A stretch of 35,316 nt of DNA from Rhodobacterales bacterium (GTDB lineage: Bacteria; Pseudomonadota; Alphaproteobacteria; Rhodobacterales; Rhodobacteraceae). The stretch lies in assembly GCA_003228875.1 (NCBI GenBank), contig QIGK01000109.1:1-35316 (forward strand), written 5' to 3'. Each line of letters begins with the position of its first letter. Position 1 is the stretch's first letter. The position numbers were made by a program, and so were the translations under genes. Positions 25,847 through 32,819 of this stretch are shown here, in pieces. The notes below the pieces were generated by a model that was not told where the DNA came from, did not search any database, and was given only the letters and a program-made list of their open reading frames with translations.

Positions 25847-27184
25847 TCATAATCCCCGCACCCGAGGCGCCAAAAACACCCGTGCCGGATCAATCATCAA
25901 ATCGGTAATTGCCCAGACCAGCGCATCCACACGGTCAGGCGACCCCTTGCCGACAAACCCGCGCGCGGTCATCTCACACATCTGGTCTTCCAGCTCCGGC
26001 ATGCCCGCCAAATGCCCCACACGCCCTTGTTCATACAAAGCCGCCACGGGTTCAGCCCGCGCCACCTTGCCGCGCGATGCCCGCACCGCACGATACGAAA
26101 CCAGCGGGTCAATCTGCCTAATCAGGCTTTCCACCAATTCCCCGCCTTGGTTGACCTCAGCGACCAGCCGGTCACACTTATATTCGTGAAACACCCGCAC
26201 GGCCTCTGCCGCCCATTGCTGCGGGCTGGCCCCCTGAATGCTGGCATCATGCAACACCGTTGCCCGCCATTTCACTGGCCGCCCGTCTGTCATCACGCCC
26301 GCCACTATAATTCCGCAGGTATCAGCGCTTTTGCCGGTTGTAACAGGCGGATCAACCGCCACCACAATCCGGTCAAAATCCCCGATCGCCGATACCCGCG
26401 CCGCGTCCAGTTGGTTAAGCGACCATAAGGCCCCTTCTTCCGCTGTCAGAATTTCGCCTGAAAGTTCCTGACGACCCAAACGCGAGCCTTTGTATTTGTC
26501 TGTAATATACGTCAAAAACGACTCCGCCAGATTGGCGCGATTCGCTTTTGTCGGGGCAGAGGTCTGCACCGTCGCAGCCTCCGCCAAAATCTCTTTTAAC
26601 AGCCGAATGTTTTTCGGCGTTGTTGTGATGACCACCTGTTGGGGTCGCTCGCCCAGCCGCAGCGCAAATTGCAGCATGTCCCAGGCTTCTTGACCGCGTT
26701 TCCACTTGGCCAACTCGTCCACCCAGGCACAATCAAATTGTGGCCCGCGCAGGCTTTCGGGGTTATGGGCCGAATATATTTCAGCAACCGCCCGGTTAGG
26801 CCAAAGCAACCGTTTGCGGGTTGCCTGCCAAACAGGTCGCCGGTCCGGCGGGCAGCAAGCCAACAGGCCACTTTCTCCAAACACCATCACCTCGCGGGTC
26901 TGGTCAATGGTTTCGCCAACCAGCGCCACCCGCTTGCATTTACCCGCATCAAGCGGACCTGCGCCCTCAACTTGAGCACGCACCCATTCGGCCCCAGCAC
27001 GGGTTTTCCCCGCACCGCGCCCGCCTAAAACCACCCAAGTTGTCCAGTCGCCCGGGGGCGGCAACTGATGCCCCAGCGCCCAGATCTCAAAGATCCAGGG
27101 CAGGGACATCAGCGCATTATCACTTAGACTGTTTAGCGCCTTTTGGAGCTGATCGGGCCTTAGCCCGTCGAGATAGCCGATCAC
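25847..27184 (-). CDS. GTA g2 large terminase subunit
   Basis: TerL is the ATP-driven motor and nuclease that packages host DNA into GTA heads. Visible are LPWIFEIWALGHQLPPPGDW, the Walker A GGRGAGKTR, FDCAWVDELAKWKRG (Walker B with the catalytic acid), the coupling motif QVVITTTPK and the nuclease strand VVAVDPPVTTGKSADTCGII. The start is uncertain. A GTG at 27184 gives 445 residues and overlaps g1 by 65 bases. An ATG at 27109 gives 420 and avoids overlap. A TTG at 27274 is also in frame. The region just upstream of LPWIF is usually present in relatives, so I chose the GTG. No lesion is seen. Confidence 0.9.
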   Translation of the reverse strand: MIGYLDGLRPDQLQKALNSLSDNALMSLPWIFEIWALGHQLPPPGDWTTWVVLGGRGAGKTRAGAEWVRAQVEGAGPLDAGKCKRVALVGETIDQTREVMVFGESGLLACCPPDRRPVWQATRKRLLWPNRAVAEIYSAHNPESLRGPQFDCAWVDELAKWKRGQEAWDMLQFALRLGERPQQVVITTTPKNIRLLKEILAEAATVQTSAPTKANRANLAESFLTYITDKYKGSRLGRQELSGEILTAEEGALWSLNQLDAARVSAIGDFDRIVVAVDPPVTTGKSADTCGIIVAGVMTDGRPVKWRATVLHDASIQGASPQQWAAEAVRVFHEYKCDRLVAEVNQGGELVESLIRQIDPLVSYRAVRASRGKVARAEPVAALYEQGRVGHLAGMPELEDQMCEMTARGFVGKGSPDRVDALVWAITDLMIDPARVFLAPRVRGL

Positions 27185-27464
27185 GGATTTCGCGTCTTGC
27201 CGCGATAAGATCAAGGGCGTTTTGTTCCGCCGATCCTTTGCCGCCTGTTTCAAGAGCAATCTCCATATCTGCAATCTGGTTCACAGTTTTCATATGCAAG
27301 GCAATCATTTTTTGTTGGTCATTTGACGGTTCCGCAGAATCCAGTCCAGTGTCCATACGTTGAATGATCGTCTCAAGACCTCGCGCAAGCTGACGGTATG
27401 AGAGCCGCGCAGAACGCAAGGTTTCCATGCTGGGTTTGCCAGCAGGACGTTTTTTCAGTGTCAT
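27120..27464 (-). CDS. GTA g1 small terminase-type protein
   Basis: g1 is the first gene of the GTA cluster and acts as the small terminase. The 114 residues (TLKKRPAGKPSMETLRSARL, LARGLETIIQRMDTGLDSAE, HMKTVNQIADMEIALETGG) are mostly helical with a basic tail (RRAKARSAPKGAKQSK), consistent with DNA or TerL contact. The start at 27464 is preferred over longer in-frame starts because the extra upstream codons lie in the leader repeat and hairpin. About 105 leader bases separate it from the promoter. Confidence 0.82.
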   Translation of the reverse strand: MTLKKRPAGKPSMETLRSARLSYRQLARGLETIIQRMDTGLDSAEPSNDQQKMIALHMKTVNQIADMEIALETGGKGSAEQNALDLIAARREIRDRLSRRAKARSAPKGAKQSK

Positions 27465-27504
27465 AAATCTTAAGCCTTCAATGCTCCGCATCGGGGCAAA
27501 AACG

Positions 27505-27537
27505 AAAAAAGCGGCCCGTCTTTCGACGAATCCGCTT
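27505..27537 (-). terminator. Intrinsic-terminator-like hairpin in the GTA operon leader (attenuator candidate)
   Basis: On the minus strand AAGCGG pairs with CCGCTT across an inner stem CGTC-GAAA-GACG (GNRA loop), followed at once by TTTTTT and then CGTTTTT. It sits between the promoter and g1, so transcription could stop before the operon. The 5' arm overlaps the second copy of a 14-base duplication. Confidence 0.65.
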
Positions 27538-27562
27538 GCCCATTTCTTCTTGCCCATTTCTT
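27535..27562 (-). repeat. 14-bp tandem duplication in the GTA leader
   Basis: Two perfect copies of plus-strand CTTGCCCATTTCTT (27535-27548 and 27549-27562) lie just upstream of the leader hairpin. On the RNA each copy has GGGCAA, which can pair with UUGCCC after the U tract, so the repeat could take part in an alternative fold. Confidence 0.9.
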
Positions 27563-27575
27563 CCAGCTTGCACAA

Positions 27576-27604
27576 GTTATACCCTTAAGCGTTTGCGAAG
27601 TCAA
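27576..27604 (-). promoter_or_regulatory. Sigma70-type promoter of the GTA operon
   Basis: On the minus strand TTGACT (27604-27599) and TATAAC (27581-27576) are separated by exactly 17 bases, close to consensus. The predicted start is near 27569, about 105 bases upstream of g1. An inverted repeat GTGCG-N13-CGCAC lies further upstream and could be an operator. In RcGTA this promoter is switched on by GafA; no binding site was identified here. Confidence 0.75.
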
Positions 27605-27681
27605 CACTTAAATCTAAGGTTGTACGTGCGTAAGGCGGATGTTCGCACCCACCATCCCTATAACTTATTGAAATAAAACAA

Positions 27682-28662
27682 TTATTGCGACGCTTCCAAC
27701 GCCCTCCACCTTGCAACATTAGCATTATGATCCGCCAAATTAGTCGCAAAAGCATGCCCGCCAGACCCATCCGCAACAAAGAAAATATACGGTGTGTCAT
27801 CAGGATTCGCCGCCGCTTCAATCGCGGCCCGCCCCGGATTCGCAATTGGTGTTGGTGGCAACCCGTCTATGCGATAGGTGTTATAGGGCGTCTCGCGGTC
27901 CAGCTCACTTTGGAATATCGGGCGGCCCAGAATCTCGCGGCCCAAGGTAATTCCGTAAATCACCGTCGGGTCGGTTTGCAAACGCATGCCCAACCGCAGT
28001 CGGTTGACAAAAACGCTGGCGACCTGCTCGCGCTCCTCCGCCAACCCAGTTTCTTTTTCAATGATCGACGCCAGAATCAACAGATCTTCGGCGGATTGCA
28101 CAGGATGATCAGCCGATCTATTGATCCATGCCGTGGTCAAAATATCTAGCTGTGCTTTAGTCATAATTTCAATAATCGAATCTCGCGTGGCTCCACGCCC
28201 GAATAAATAGGTATTGGGTGCCAACGCCCCTTCGGGCGGAATGGTTGGCAATTCGCCGGTCAATACCGGATCAGCCAGCAAAACCTGCACAACCTGGTAA
28301 CTGGTCAGCCCTTCAGCAATCGTGACCTTATACTGGATAGACCGGCCAGAGGTCAGCACCAGCAGAATTTCCTCCATCGAGGCCCCCGCCGGAATCTCAT
28401 ATTCGCCAAATTTCAATTGCGACGCCAACTCCGTATAGCGCGCGCCCAACCGGAATATTTCCGCATTGGAAATCGCGCCTGCCTCCACCAGCCGAGGCGT
28501 AATTCTGGTTAGGTTATCACCTGAATTTACGGTTATAAACACCGGTTCGTTCAACGGCCCAACCGCATAGAACTGCGCCCGCCCCCAACCAACAACCCCG
28601 CCAAAAACGATGGCGGCAAGGATAATAAATGTCAGTGCATTTGCTGCAACGGCTTTACGCAT
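27682..28662 (-). CDS. mltG: Endolytic murein transglycosylase MltG (YceG-like)
   Basis: MltG is an inner-membrane lytic transglycosylase that cuts nascent glycan strands. The 326 residues show an N-terminal membrane helix (ANALTFIILAAIVFGGVVG), a LysM-like part (FITVNSGDNLTRITPRLVEA) and the catalytic block LILASIIEKETGLAEEREQV with its glutamate, then RLQTDPTVIYG, PYNTYRIDGLPPTPIANPGR and FVADGSGGHAF. It overlaps the fabF stop by 3 bases (ATGA). It is somewhat shorter than relatives I recall, with a compact middle, but all key parts are present. No terminator is seen before the GTA promoter. Confidence 0.94.
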   Translation of the reverse strand: MRKAVAANALTFIILAAIVFGGVVGWGRAQFYAVGPLNEPVFITVNSGDNLTRITPRLVEAGAISNAEIFRLGARYTELASQLKFGEYEIPAGASMEEILLVLTSGRSIQYKVTIAEGLTSYQVVQVLLADPVLTGELPTIPPEGALAPNTYLFGRGATRDSIIEIMTKAQLDILTTAWINRSADHPVQSAEDLLILASIIEKETGLAEEREQVASVFVNRLRLGMRLQTDPTVIYGITLGREILGRPIFQSELDRETPYNTYRIDGLPPTPIANPGRAAIEAAANPDDTPYIFFVADGSGGHAFATNLADHNANVARWRALEASQ

Positions 28663-29921
28663 CAGTTGTCCAACTTTTTGAAAATGACCGAGGCATTAGT
28701 GCCGCCAAACCCAAACGAATTGCTCAGGGCCACGTTGATTTTGCGTTTTACCGCCTTGTTTGCTGCCAAATCCAACTTGGTTTCAACATCAAGATTATCC
28801 AGATTAATCGTAGGCGGCGCGATCTGGTCGCGAATTGCCAGCACCGAAAAAATCGCCTCAACCGCGCCAGCCGCACCCAGCAAATGCCCGATGGCAGATT
28901 TAGTCGACGACATAGTTGCGCCGCTATTTTCCCCCAACAATCGCGTGACCGCAGCCAATTCAATGGTATCAGCCATGGTGGACGTGCCATGTGCGTTGAC
29001 ATAATCTATGTCATCAGGCTGCAATCCTGCGCGTTTCAACGCCGCAGTCATTGACCGGAAGCCGCCATCGCCATTACTGGATGGCGCGGTAATATGAAAG
29101 GCATCCCCCGAAAGACCATAGCCGACAACCTCCGCATAGATACGCGCGCCGCGTGCTTTGGCGTGTTCGTATTCTTCCAGAACCACCACGCCGGCACCTT
29201 CCCCCATAACAAACCCGTCACGGTCTTTGTCATAAGGACGACTGGCTGATTTTGGGTCATCGGAACGCGCTGTCGAAAGCGCCTTGCAGGCGTTAAAACC
29301 GGCAATACCCAATTCACAAACCGGGGCTTCGGCACCCCCCGCGACCATCACATCCGCGTCGTCCAGCATGATAAGGCGCGCCGCATCGCCAATGGCATGT
29401 GCGCCAGTGGAACAGGCGGTAACCACCGCATGGTTTGGCCCCTTAAAACCGAATTTGATCGAAACCTGCCCCGAACAAAGATTGATCAATGATCCCGGAA
29501 TGAAAAACGGTGAAACCCGTCTTGGTCCGCGTTCTTTTAGCAAAATTGCGGTTTCGGCAATCAGACTCAAACCACCAATGCCTGACCCGATCATCACACC
29601 GGTGCGTTCGCGCGCCGCTTCGTCTTGGGGCATCCAGTCTGCATCCTGCACCGCCTGTGTGGCTGCACACATTGCATATAGAATAAACGGGTCTACCTTG
29701 CGCTGATCCTTTTTAGACATCCAGTCATCGGGGTTAAATGTGCCGTCTGATCCGTCACCATAGGGAATTTCACAGGCGTAATCGGTGGCCAGGTGACTGG
29801 CATCAAACTTAGAAATAGTGCCCGCCGCTGATTGCCCGTCCAGCAACCGTGCCCATGTTTCCTCAACCCCACAAGCCAACGGAGAAACCATCCCCATTCC
29901 GGTTATCACAACACGACGCAT
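28662..29921 (-). CDS. fabF: 3-oxoacyl-ACP synthase II
   Basis: FabF condenses malonyl-ACP with acyl-ACP in fatty acid elongation. The 419 residues have the Cys-His-His triad: TACSTGAHAIGDA (C170), VNAHGTSTMAD and KSAIGHLLGAAGAVEA, plus SNSFGFGGTNASVIF at the C terminus. It shares a minus-strand run with acpP upstream and mltG downstream. Confidence 0.96.
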   Translation of the reverse strand: MRRVVITGMGMVSPLACGVEETWARLLDGQSAAGTISKFDASHLATDYACEIPYGDGSDGTFNPDDWMSKKDQRKVDPFILYAMCAATQAVQDADWMPQDEAARERTGVMIGSGIGGLSLIAETAILLKERGPRRVSPFFIPGSLINLCSGQVSIKFGFKGPNHAVVTACSTGAHAIGDAARLIMLDDADVMVAGGAEAPVCELGIAGFNACKALSTARSDDPKSASRPYDKDRDGFVMGEGAGVVVLEEYEHAKARGARIYAEVVGYGLSGDAFHITAPSSNGDGGFRSMTAALKRAGLQPDDIDYVNAHGTSTMADTIELAAVTRLLGENSGATMSSTKSAIGHLLGAAGAVEAIFSVLAIRDQIAPPTINLDNLDVETKLDLAANKAVKRKINVALSNSFGFGGTNASVIFKKLDN

Positions 29922-29986
29922 ATTTTTCTCCCGGGCCTATTTTGCGCCTGTTTACCCAAGCGCACCCATTGGGGCAAGACTTGGCT

Positions 29987-30410
29987 TTACTGAATTTGGA
30001 TAGATGCGCGGTCAAACGTCACGCTGTTGACCGAACCATCATCATATTTCACATCAACCGTAATTTTCTGAACCGAGCCAAGCGGTAAGGTGATATAAAT
30101 GTCATGCACGTTCGGGTCCAAAGCATTGGGCGCAGCCGTGCCTTCAAAACATTCCTCCAGCGCATAAGGCGTGTCGGCAACGTCGCTGTTGATGCCGTAA
30201 CGCACGCCAGTCAAACCGCAGCGAAAGGAAGGTTTCTAGATGGGTAAAATACACCAGATCGTTGCCATCCCATTCCCGAATGGAAACCCAGTTACCGCTG
30301 GTCATATCCAATATCGGCTTAACTTCGGCTGCGGTCATAAACTGCGCATTTGCACCACCAGCTGACATAATCGCCAAGGCCACTGCCCAAAAAACTTTGC
30401 GAATCTGCAT
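29987..30410 (-). pseudogene. Small secreted protein, frameshifted
   Basis: The first frame starts at 30410 behind GGGAG with a signal peptide (VFWAVALAIMSAGGANAQ) and runs TAAEVKPILDMTSGNWVSIR, EWDGNDLVYFTHLET. It then slips near 30225-30236 into a nonsense tail. In another frame the sequence continues KPSFRCGLTGVRYGINSDV, ADTPYALEECFEGTAAPNAL, IYITLPLGSVQKITVDVKYD and ends DRASIQIQ at 29987. A loss or gain of one or two bases accounts for the shift. The two cysteines (FRCGL and EECF) could form a disulfide in the periplasm. I do not recognise a named family. It lies between the acpP terminator and fabF. Confidence 0.75.
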
Positions 30411-30462
30411 GATGATACTCCCGTTTCTGGATTTGAAATTTCTATCCTAATTCATCCATGTC

Positions 30463-30498
30463 AAAAAAGAAAACGGCGCCCGAATGGACGCCGTTTTC
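30463..30498 (-). terminator. Intrinsic terminator of acpP
   Basis: On the minus strand the perfect 10-base arms GAAAACGGCG and CGCCGTTTTC enclose a 10-base loop and run into TTTTTT. It lies 20 bases after acpP and separates it from the broken secreted gene and fabF. Confidence 0.92.
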
Positions 30499-30517
30499 CC
30501 AATAAATAAAGCCGGAT

Positions 30518-30751
30518 TTATGCGTTTTCAGTCACATATTTTACCGCGTCGCCAAATGACTGGATGGTTTCTGCTGCGTCGTCAGGGATTTCAATACTGA
30601 ATTCCTCCTCAAAGGCCATAACCAATTCAACAGTATCAAGGCTGTCTGCGCCAAGATCGTCAATGAACGAAGCAGTTTCAACAACTTTGTCTTCGTCAAC
30701 GCTCAAGTGCTCAACAACGATTTTCTTCAGGCGATCTGTGATGTCGCTCAT
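30518..30751 (-). CDS. acpP: Acyl carrier protein
   Basis: ACP carries growing acyl chains on a phosphopantetheine arm. The 77-residue, very acidic protein has the carrier motif [19 protein letters not shown] with the modified serine S37, and the usual helices before and after it. The start at 30751 is preferred to a longer frame because GAGGA lies in front of it and the product then has normal length. The transcript is probably monocistronic, between its own promoter candidate and terminator. Confidence 0.97.
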   Translation of the reverse strand: MSDITDRLKKIVVEHLSVDEDKVVETASFIDDLGADSLDTVELVMAFEEEFSIEIPDDAAETIQSFGDAVKYVTENA

Positions 30752-30882
30752 AATATTATCCTCACTCAATGTATGGAACGGAGTTACCATTCCGGGTTTT
30801 CGGTTCACCTGTCTGGCGGCATTGCCATTTGCCAATACGGCAAGAGCACCGCAAGCACAGCCTCCGGTAATCCTCGTGACGC

Positions 30883-30910
30883 GCTATACCATACCAGAAC
30901 TGGTTGGCAA
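30883..30910 (-). promoter_or_regulatory. Candidate acpP promoter
   Basis: On the minus strand TTGCCA (30910-30905) and TATAGC (30888-30883) are 16 bases apart, giving a leader of about 125 bases with two small hairpins (TTGCC/GGCAA and GGAATGG/CCGTTCC). It begins just after the ancestral end of the Sel1 gene. Confidence 0.45.
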
Positions 30911-30931
30911 GTATTTTTGTAGTTCCGAGCT

Positions 30932-32044
30932 TTAACAATCAGCATAATCGCTGGTTCGGCAAATTGCCGCCATTGCCGTTGCCTCGTTAACTTGTTGCGG
31001 TGTCAACTCGGCCATTAAACCGGCTTTTTGCATCCACGCCATGGCGCCATCTGCCAAGGAATACCACATAAATGCTCAGACATAATCCGGCTCTCCCTCA
31101 ACCGGATCTGTGTAAAGCGCTGCTAAACCAGCATAAGGCTCCACCGCCCCAAAACGCAACGCTGTTAAATACCAGAATTCTGCGCGAACATCATCGCGGG
31201 GCCAGCCGGCATCATCGCTGTAAATACTCCAGAGCGCCTGATGGGATGCCAAAAACCCTTGCTCTGCGGCTTTTTCACGCCAATAAATTGCCAGTTCAAA
31301 ATCCTGCGCAAGCCGGTCATCCGCCAAATATAATGCCCCCAGTCGTTCTTGGGCATATTGGTTCCCTTGCTCAGCGCTCAGTTGATACCATTTAAGCGCT
31401 GTGTTGACATTTTCAGGCACGCCATTGCCATAATCATACGCACGTCCAAGATTATACTGCCCATAGAAATTATTCTCTTTTGCTGCCGTGCGATAATGCG
31501 CAAGCGCTTTAGAGATATCCCTGTTTATGCCTTGGCCATCCTCATATGCAGTGCCAAGATTATTGATCGCATTTGGCAATCCTTGTGCTGCGGCCAGTTG
31601 AAATAAGGCAAATGCAGCAACGTAATCGCGCTCAACACCTGTGCCGCTTTTATACATAAAACCAAGGTTATCCTGCCCGTTAGCCAGCCCCTGCGCCGCC
31701 GCCAAACGATACCATTTTACGGCCTCAAAATCATCCTCGGGAATACCATCGCCATAATCATACATTGTCCCGATGTTATATTGCGCCACGCTGTTGCCCA
31801 GCTCGGCAGCTTGCAGGTAATGCTCAAACGCAAGGTCAAACCGGATTTCAGTGCCCTCGCCAAAATAATAACTATCCCCAAGCTGAACAAGTGACCTGAC
31901 ATGGCCCCTCTCCGCAAGCACATGCCAAATTTCAAGCGCAGATGTCCAGTTACCATCATCTGCCAATTTGACCGCACCCTCAAAGGATTGGGCAAAGGCC
32001 GATGCCGCCCAAACCAGCCAGATTAAAAGCGATACAACCCTCAA
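30932..32044 (-). pseudogene. Secreted Sel1/TPR-repeat protein with a premature in-frame stop
   Basis: The open part gives 322 residues: a signal peptide (VVSLLIWLVWAASAFAQSFE) and a row of about seven Sel1 repeats of about 36 residues with the LG.MY..G.GV..D...A..WY..AA.QG pattern, for example NIGTMYDYGDGIPEDDFEAV. It stops at TGA (31076-31078) after EGEPDYV. In the same frame the family's usual ending follows: AFMWYSLADGAMAWMQKAGL and MAELTPQQVNEATAMAAI, then SDYADC and TAA at 30932. A CGA-to-TGA change would explain it (DYVRAFMWYSLA is the expected reading). Sel1 proteins usually act as protein-interaction scaffolds. The ATG overlaps the fabG stop, and the truncated protein may still work. 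Confidence 0.82.
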
Positions 32045-32778
32045 AACATCGCCATGCCGCCATTGACGTGCAAGGTTTGCCCTGTCACATAGCCCGCTTC
32101 ATCTGATGCTAGATACAATGCCGAGGCGGCGATTTCCGCAGATGTTCCCATCCGCCCCATCGGCACGCCTGTCAGCAAAGCAGCTTTTTGATCATCTGTC
32201 AGTTTGTCGGTCATGGCCGTGGTGATAAACCCCGGCGCAATTGCATTAACAGTAATCCCGCGTGATGCCACTTCATGGGCCACAGATTTCCCCATACCGA
32301 TCACCCCCGCCTTGGATGCCGCGTAATTCGCCTGCCCGGGGTTACCCGTAACCCCGACAATGCTGGAAATATTGATAATCCGCCCCCAGCGGGCTTTCAT
32401 CATCGGGCGCATCACCGCGCGCATTAATATCATCGTAGACATGAGGTTAATGTCCAGCACCGTATCCCATTCCTCGTCTTTCATGCGCATAAACAAATTG
32501 TCTTTGGTAATACCCGCGTTGTTGACCAGAATATCCAAACCGCCCAAAGCCTCAATCGCTGCCTTTGGCAATACGGCCACGGCCTCACGGTCCGACAGAT
32601 TGCAAGGCACCACATGGGCACGTTCGCCAAGGCTGGCCGCCAACGCGTTCAGCGGATCAACCCGCGTGCCCGAAAGCGCAACGCTGGCCCCCGCATTGTA
32701 TAATGCGGTTGCAATCGCCCCGCCAATCCCGCCCGAAGCACCGGTCACCAGCGCCATTTTCCCTGTCAAATCAAACAT
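32041..32778 (-). CDS. fabG: 3-oxoacyl-ACP reductase
   Basis: FabG reduces 3-oxoacyl-ACP with NADPH in fatty acid synthesis. The 245 residues have the Rossmann motif VTGASGGIGGAIA, the NNAG strand (ILVNNAGITKDN), the catalytic Ser, Tyr152 and Lys156 (NISSIVG, then NYAASKAG) and the ending SDEAGYVTGQTLHVNGGMAM. It follows fabD across a short gap holding a repeat copy and overlaps the Sel1 gene. Confidence 0.96.
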   Translation of the reverse strand: MFDLTGKMALVTGASGGIGGAIATALYNAGASVALSGTRVDPLNALAASLGERAHVVPCNLSDREAVAVLPKAAIEALGGLDILVNNAGITKDNLFMRMKDEEWDTVLDINLMSTMILMRAVMRPMMKARWGRIINISSIVGVTGNPGQANYAASKAGVIGMGKSVAHEVASRGITVNAIAPGFITTAMTDKLTDDQKAALLTGVPMGRMGTSAEIAASALYLASDEAGYVTGQTLHVNGGMAMF

Positions 32779-32791
32779 ATTCTGTCCCTTC

Positions 32792-32814
32792 GTAGGGTGG
32801 GCTTCAGCCCACCA
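32792..32814 (+). repeat. REP-like palindrome variant between fabD and fabG
   Basis: The GTAG head is retained, but the arms are GGTGGGCT and AGCCCACC. Both arms differ from the other copies at the matching position, so pairing is kept by a compensatory change. Confidence 0.88.
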
Positions 32815-32819
32815 TTCCC

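Noticed and set aside
12752-27575. Ordinary prophage
   Set aside because: The gene set and order match the RcGTA structural cluster. There is no integrase, repressor, replication or lysis module and no attachment site, and cysE follows it directly.
27585-27610. CtrA-type operator (TTAA-N7-TTAA) at the GTA promoter
   Set aside because: TTAA occurs in the promoter spacer and again upstream, but the spacing is not seven bases.
28629-29706. Plus-strand frames opposite fabF and mltG
   Set aside because: They are antisense shadows. The minus-strand genes carry complete catalytic motifs.
30932-31078. Reassigned TGA codon or selenocysteine in the Sel1 gene
   Set aside because: Many other genes here end in TGA used normally (for example g7, g12, g13, zapA), and no selenocysteine hairpin is visible after this codon.
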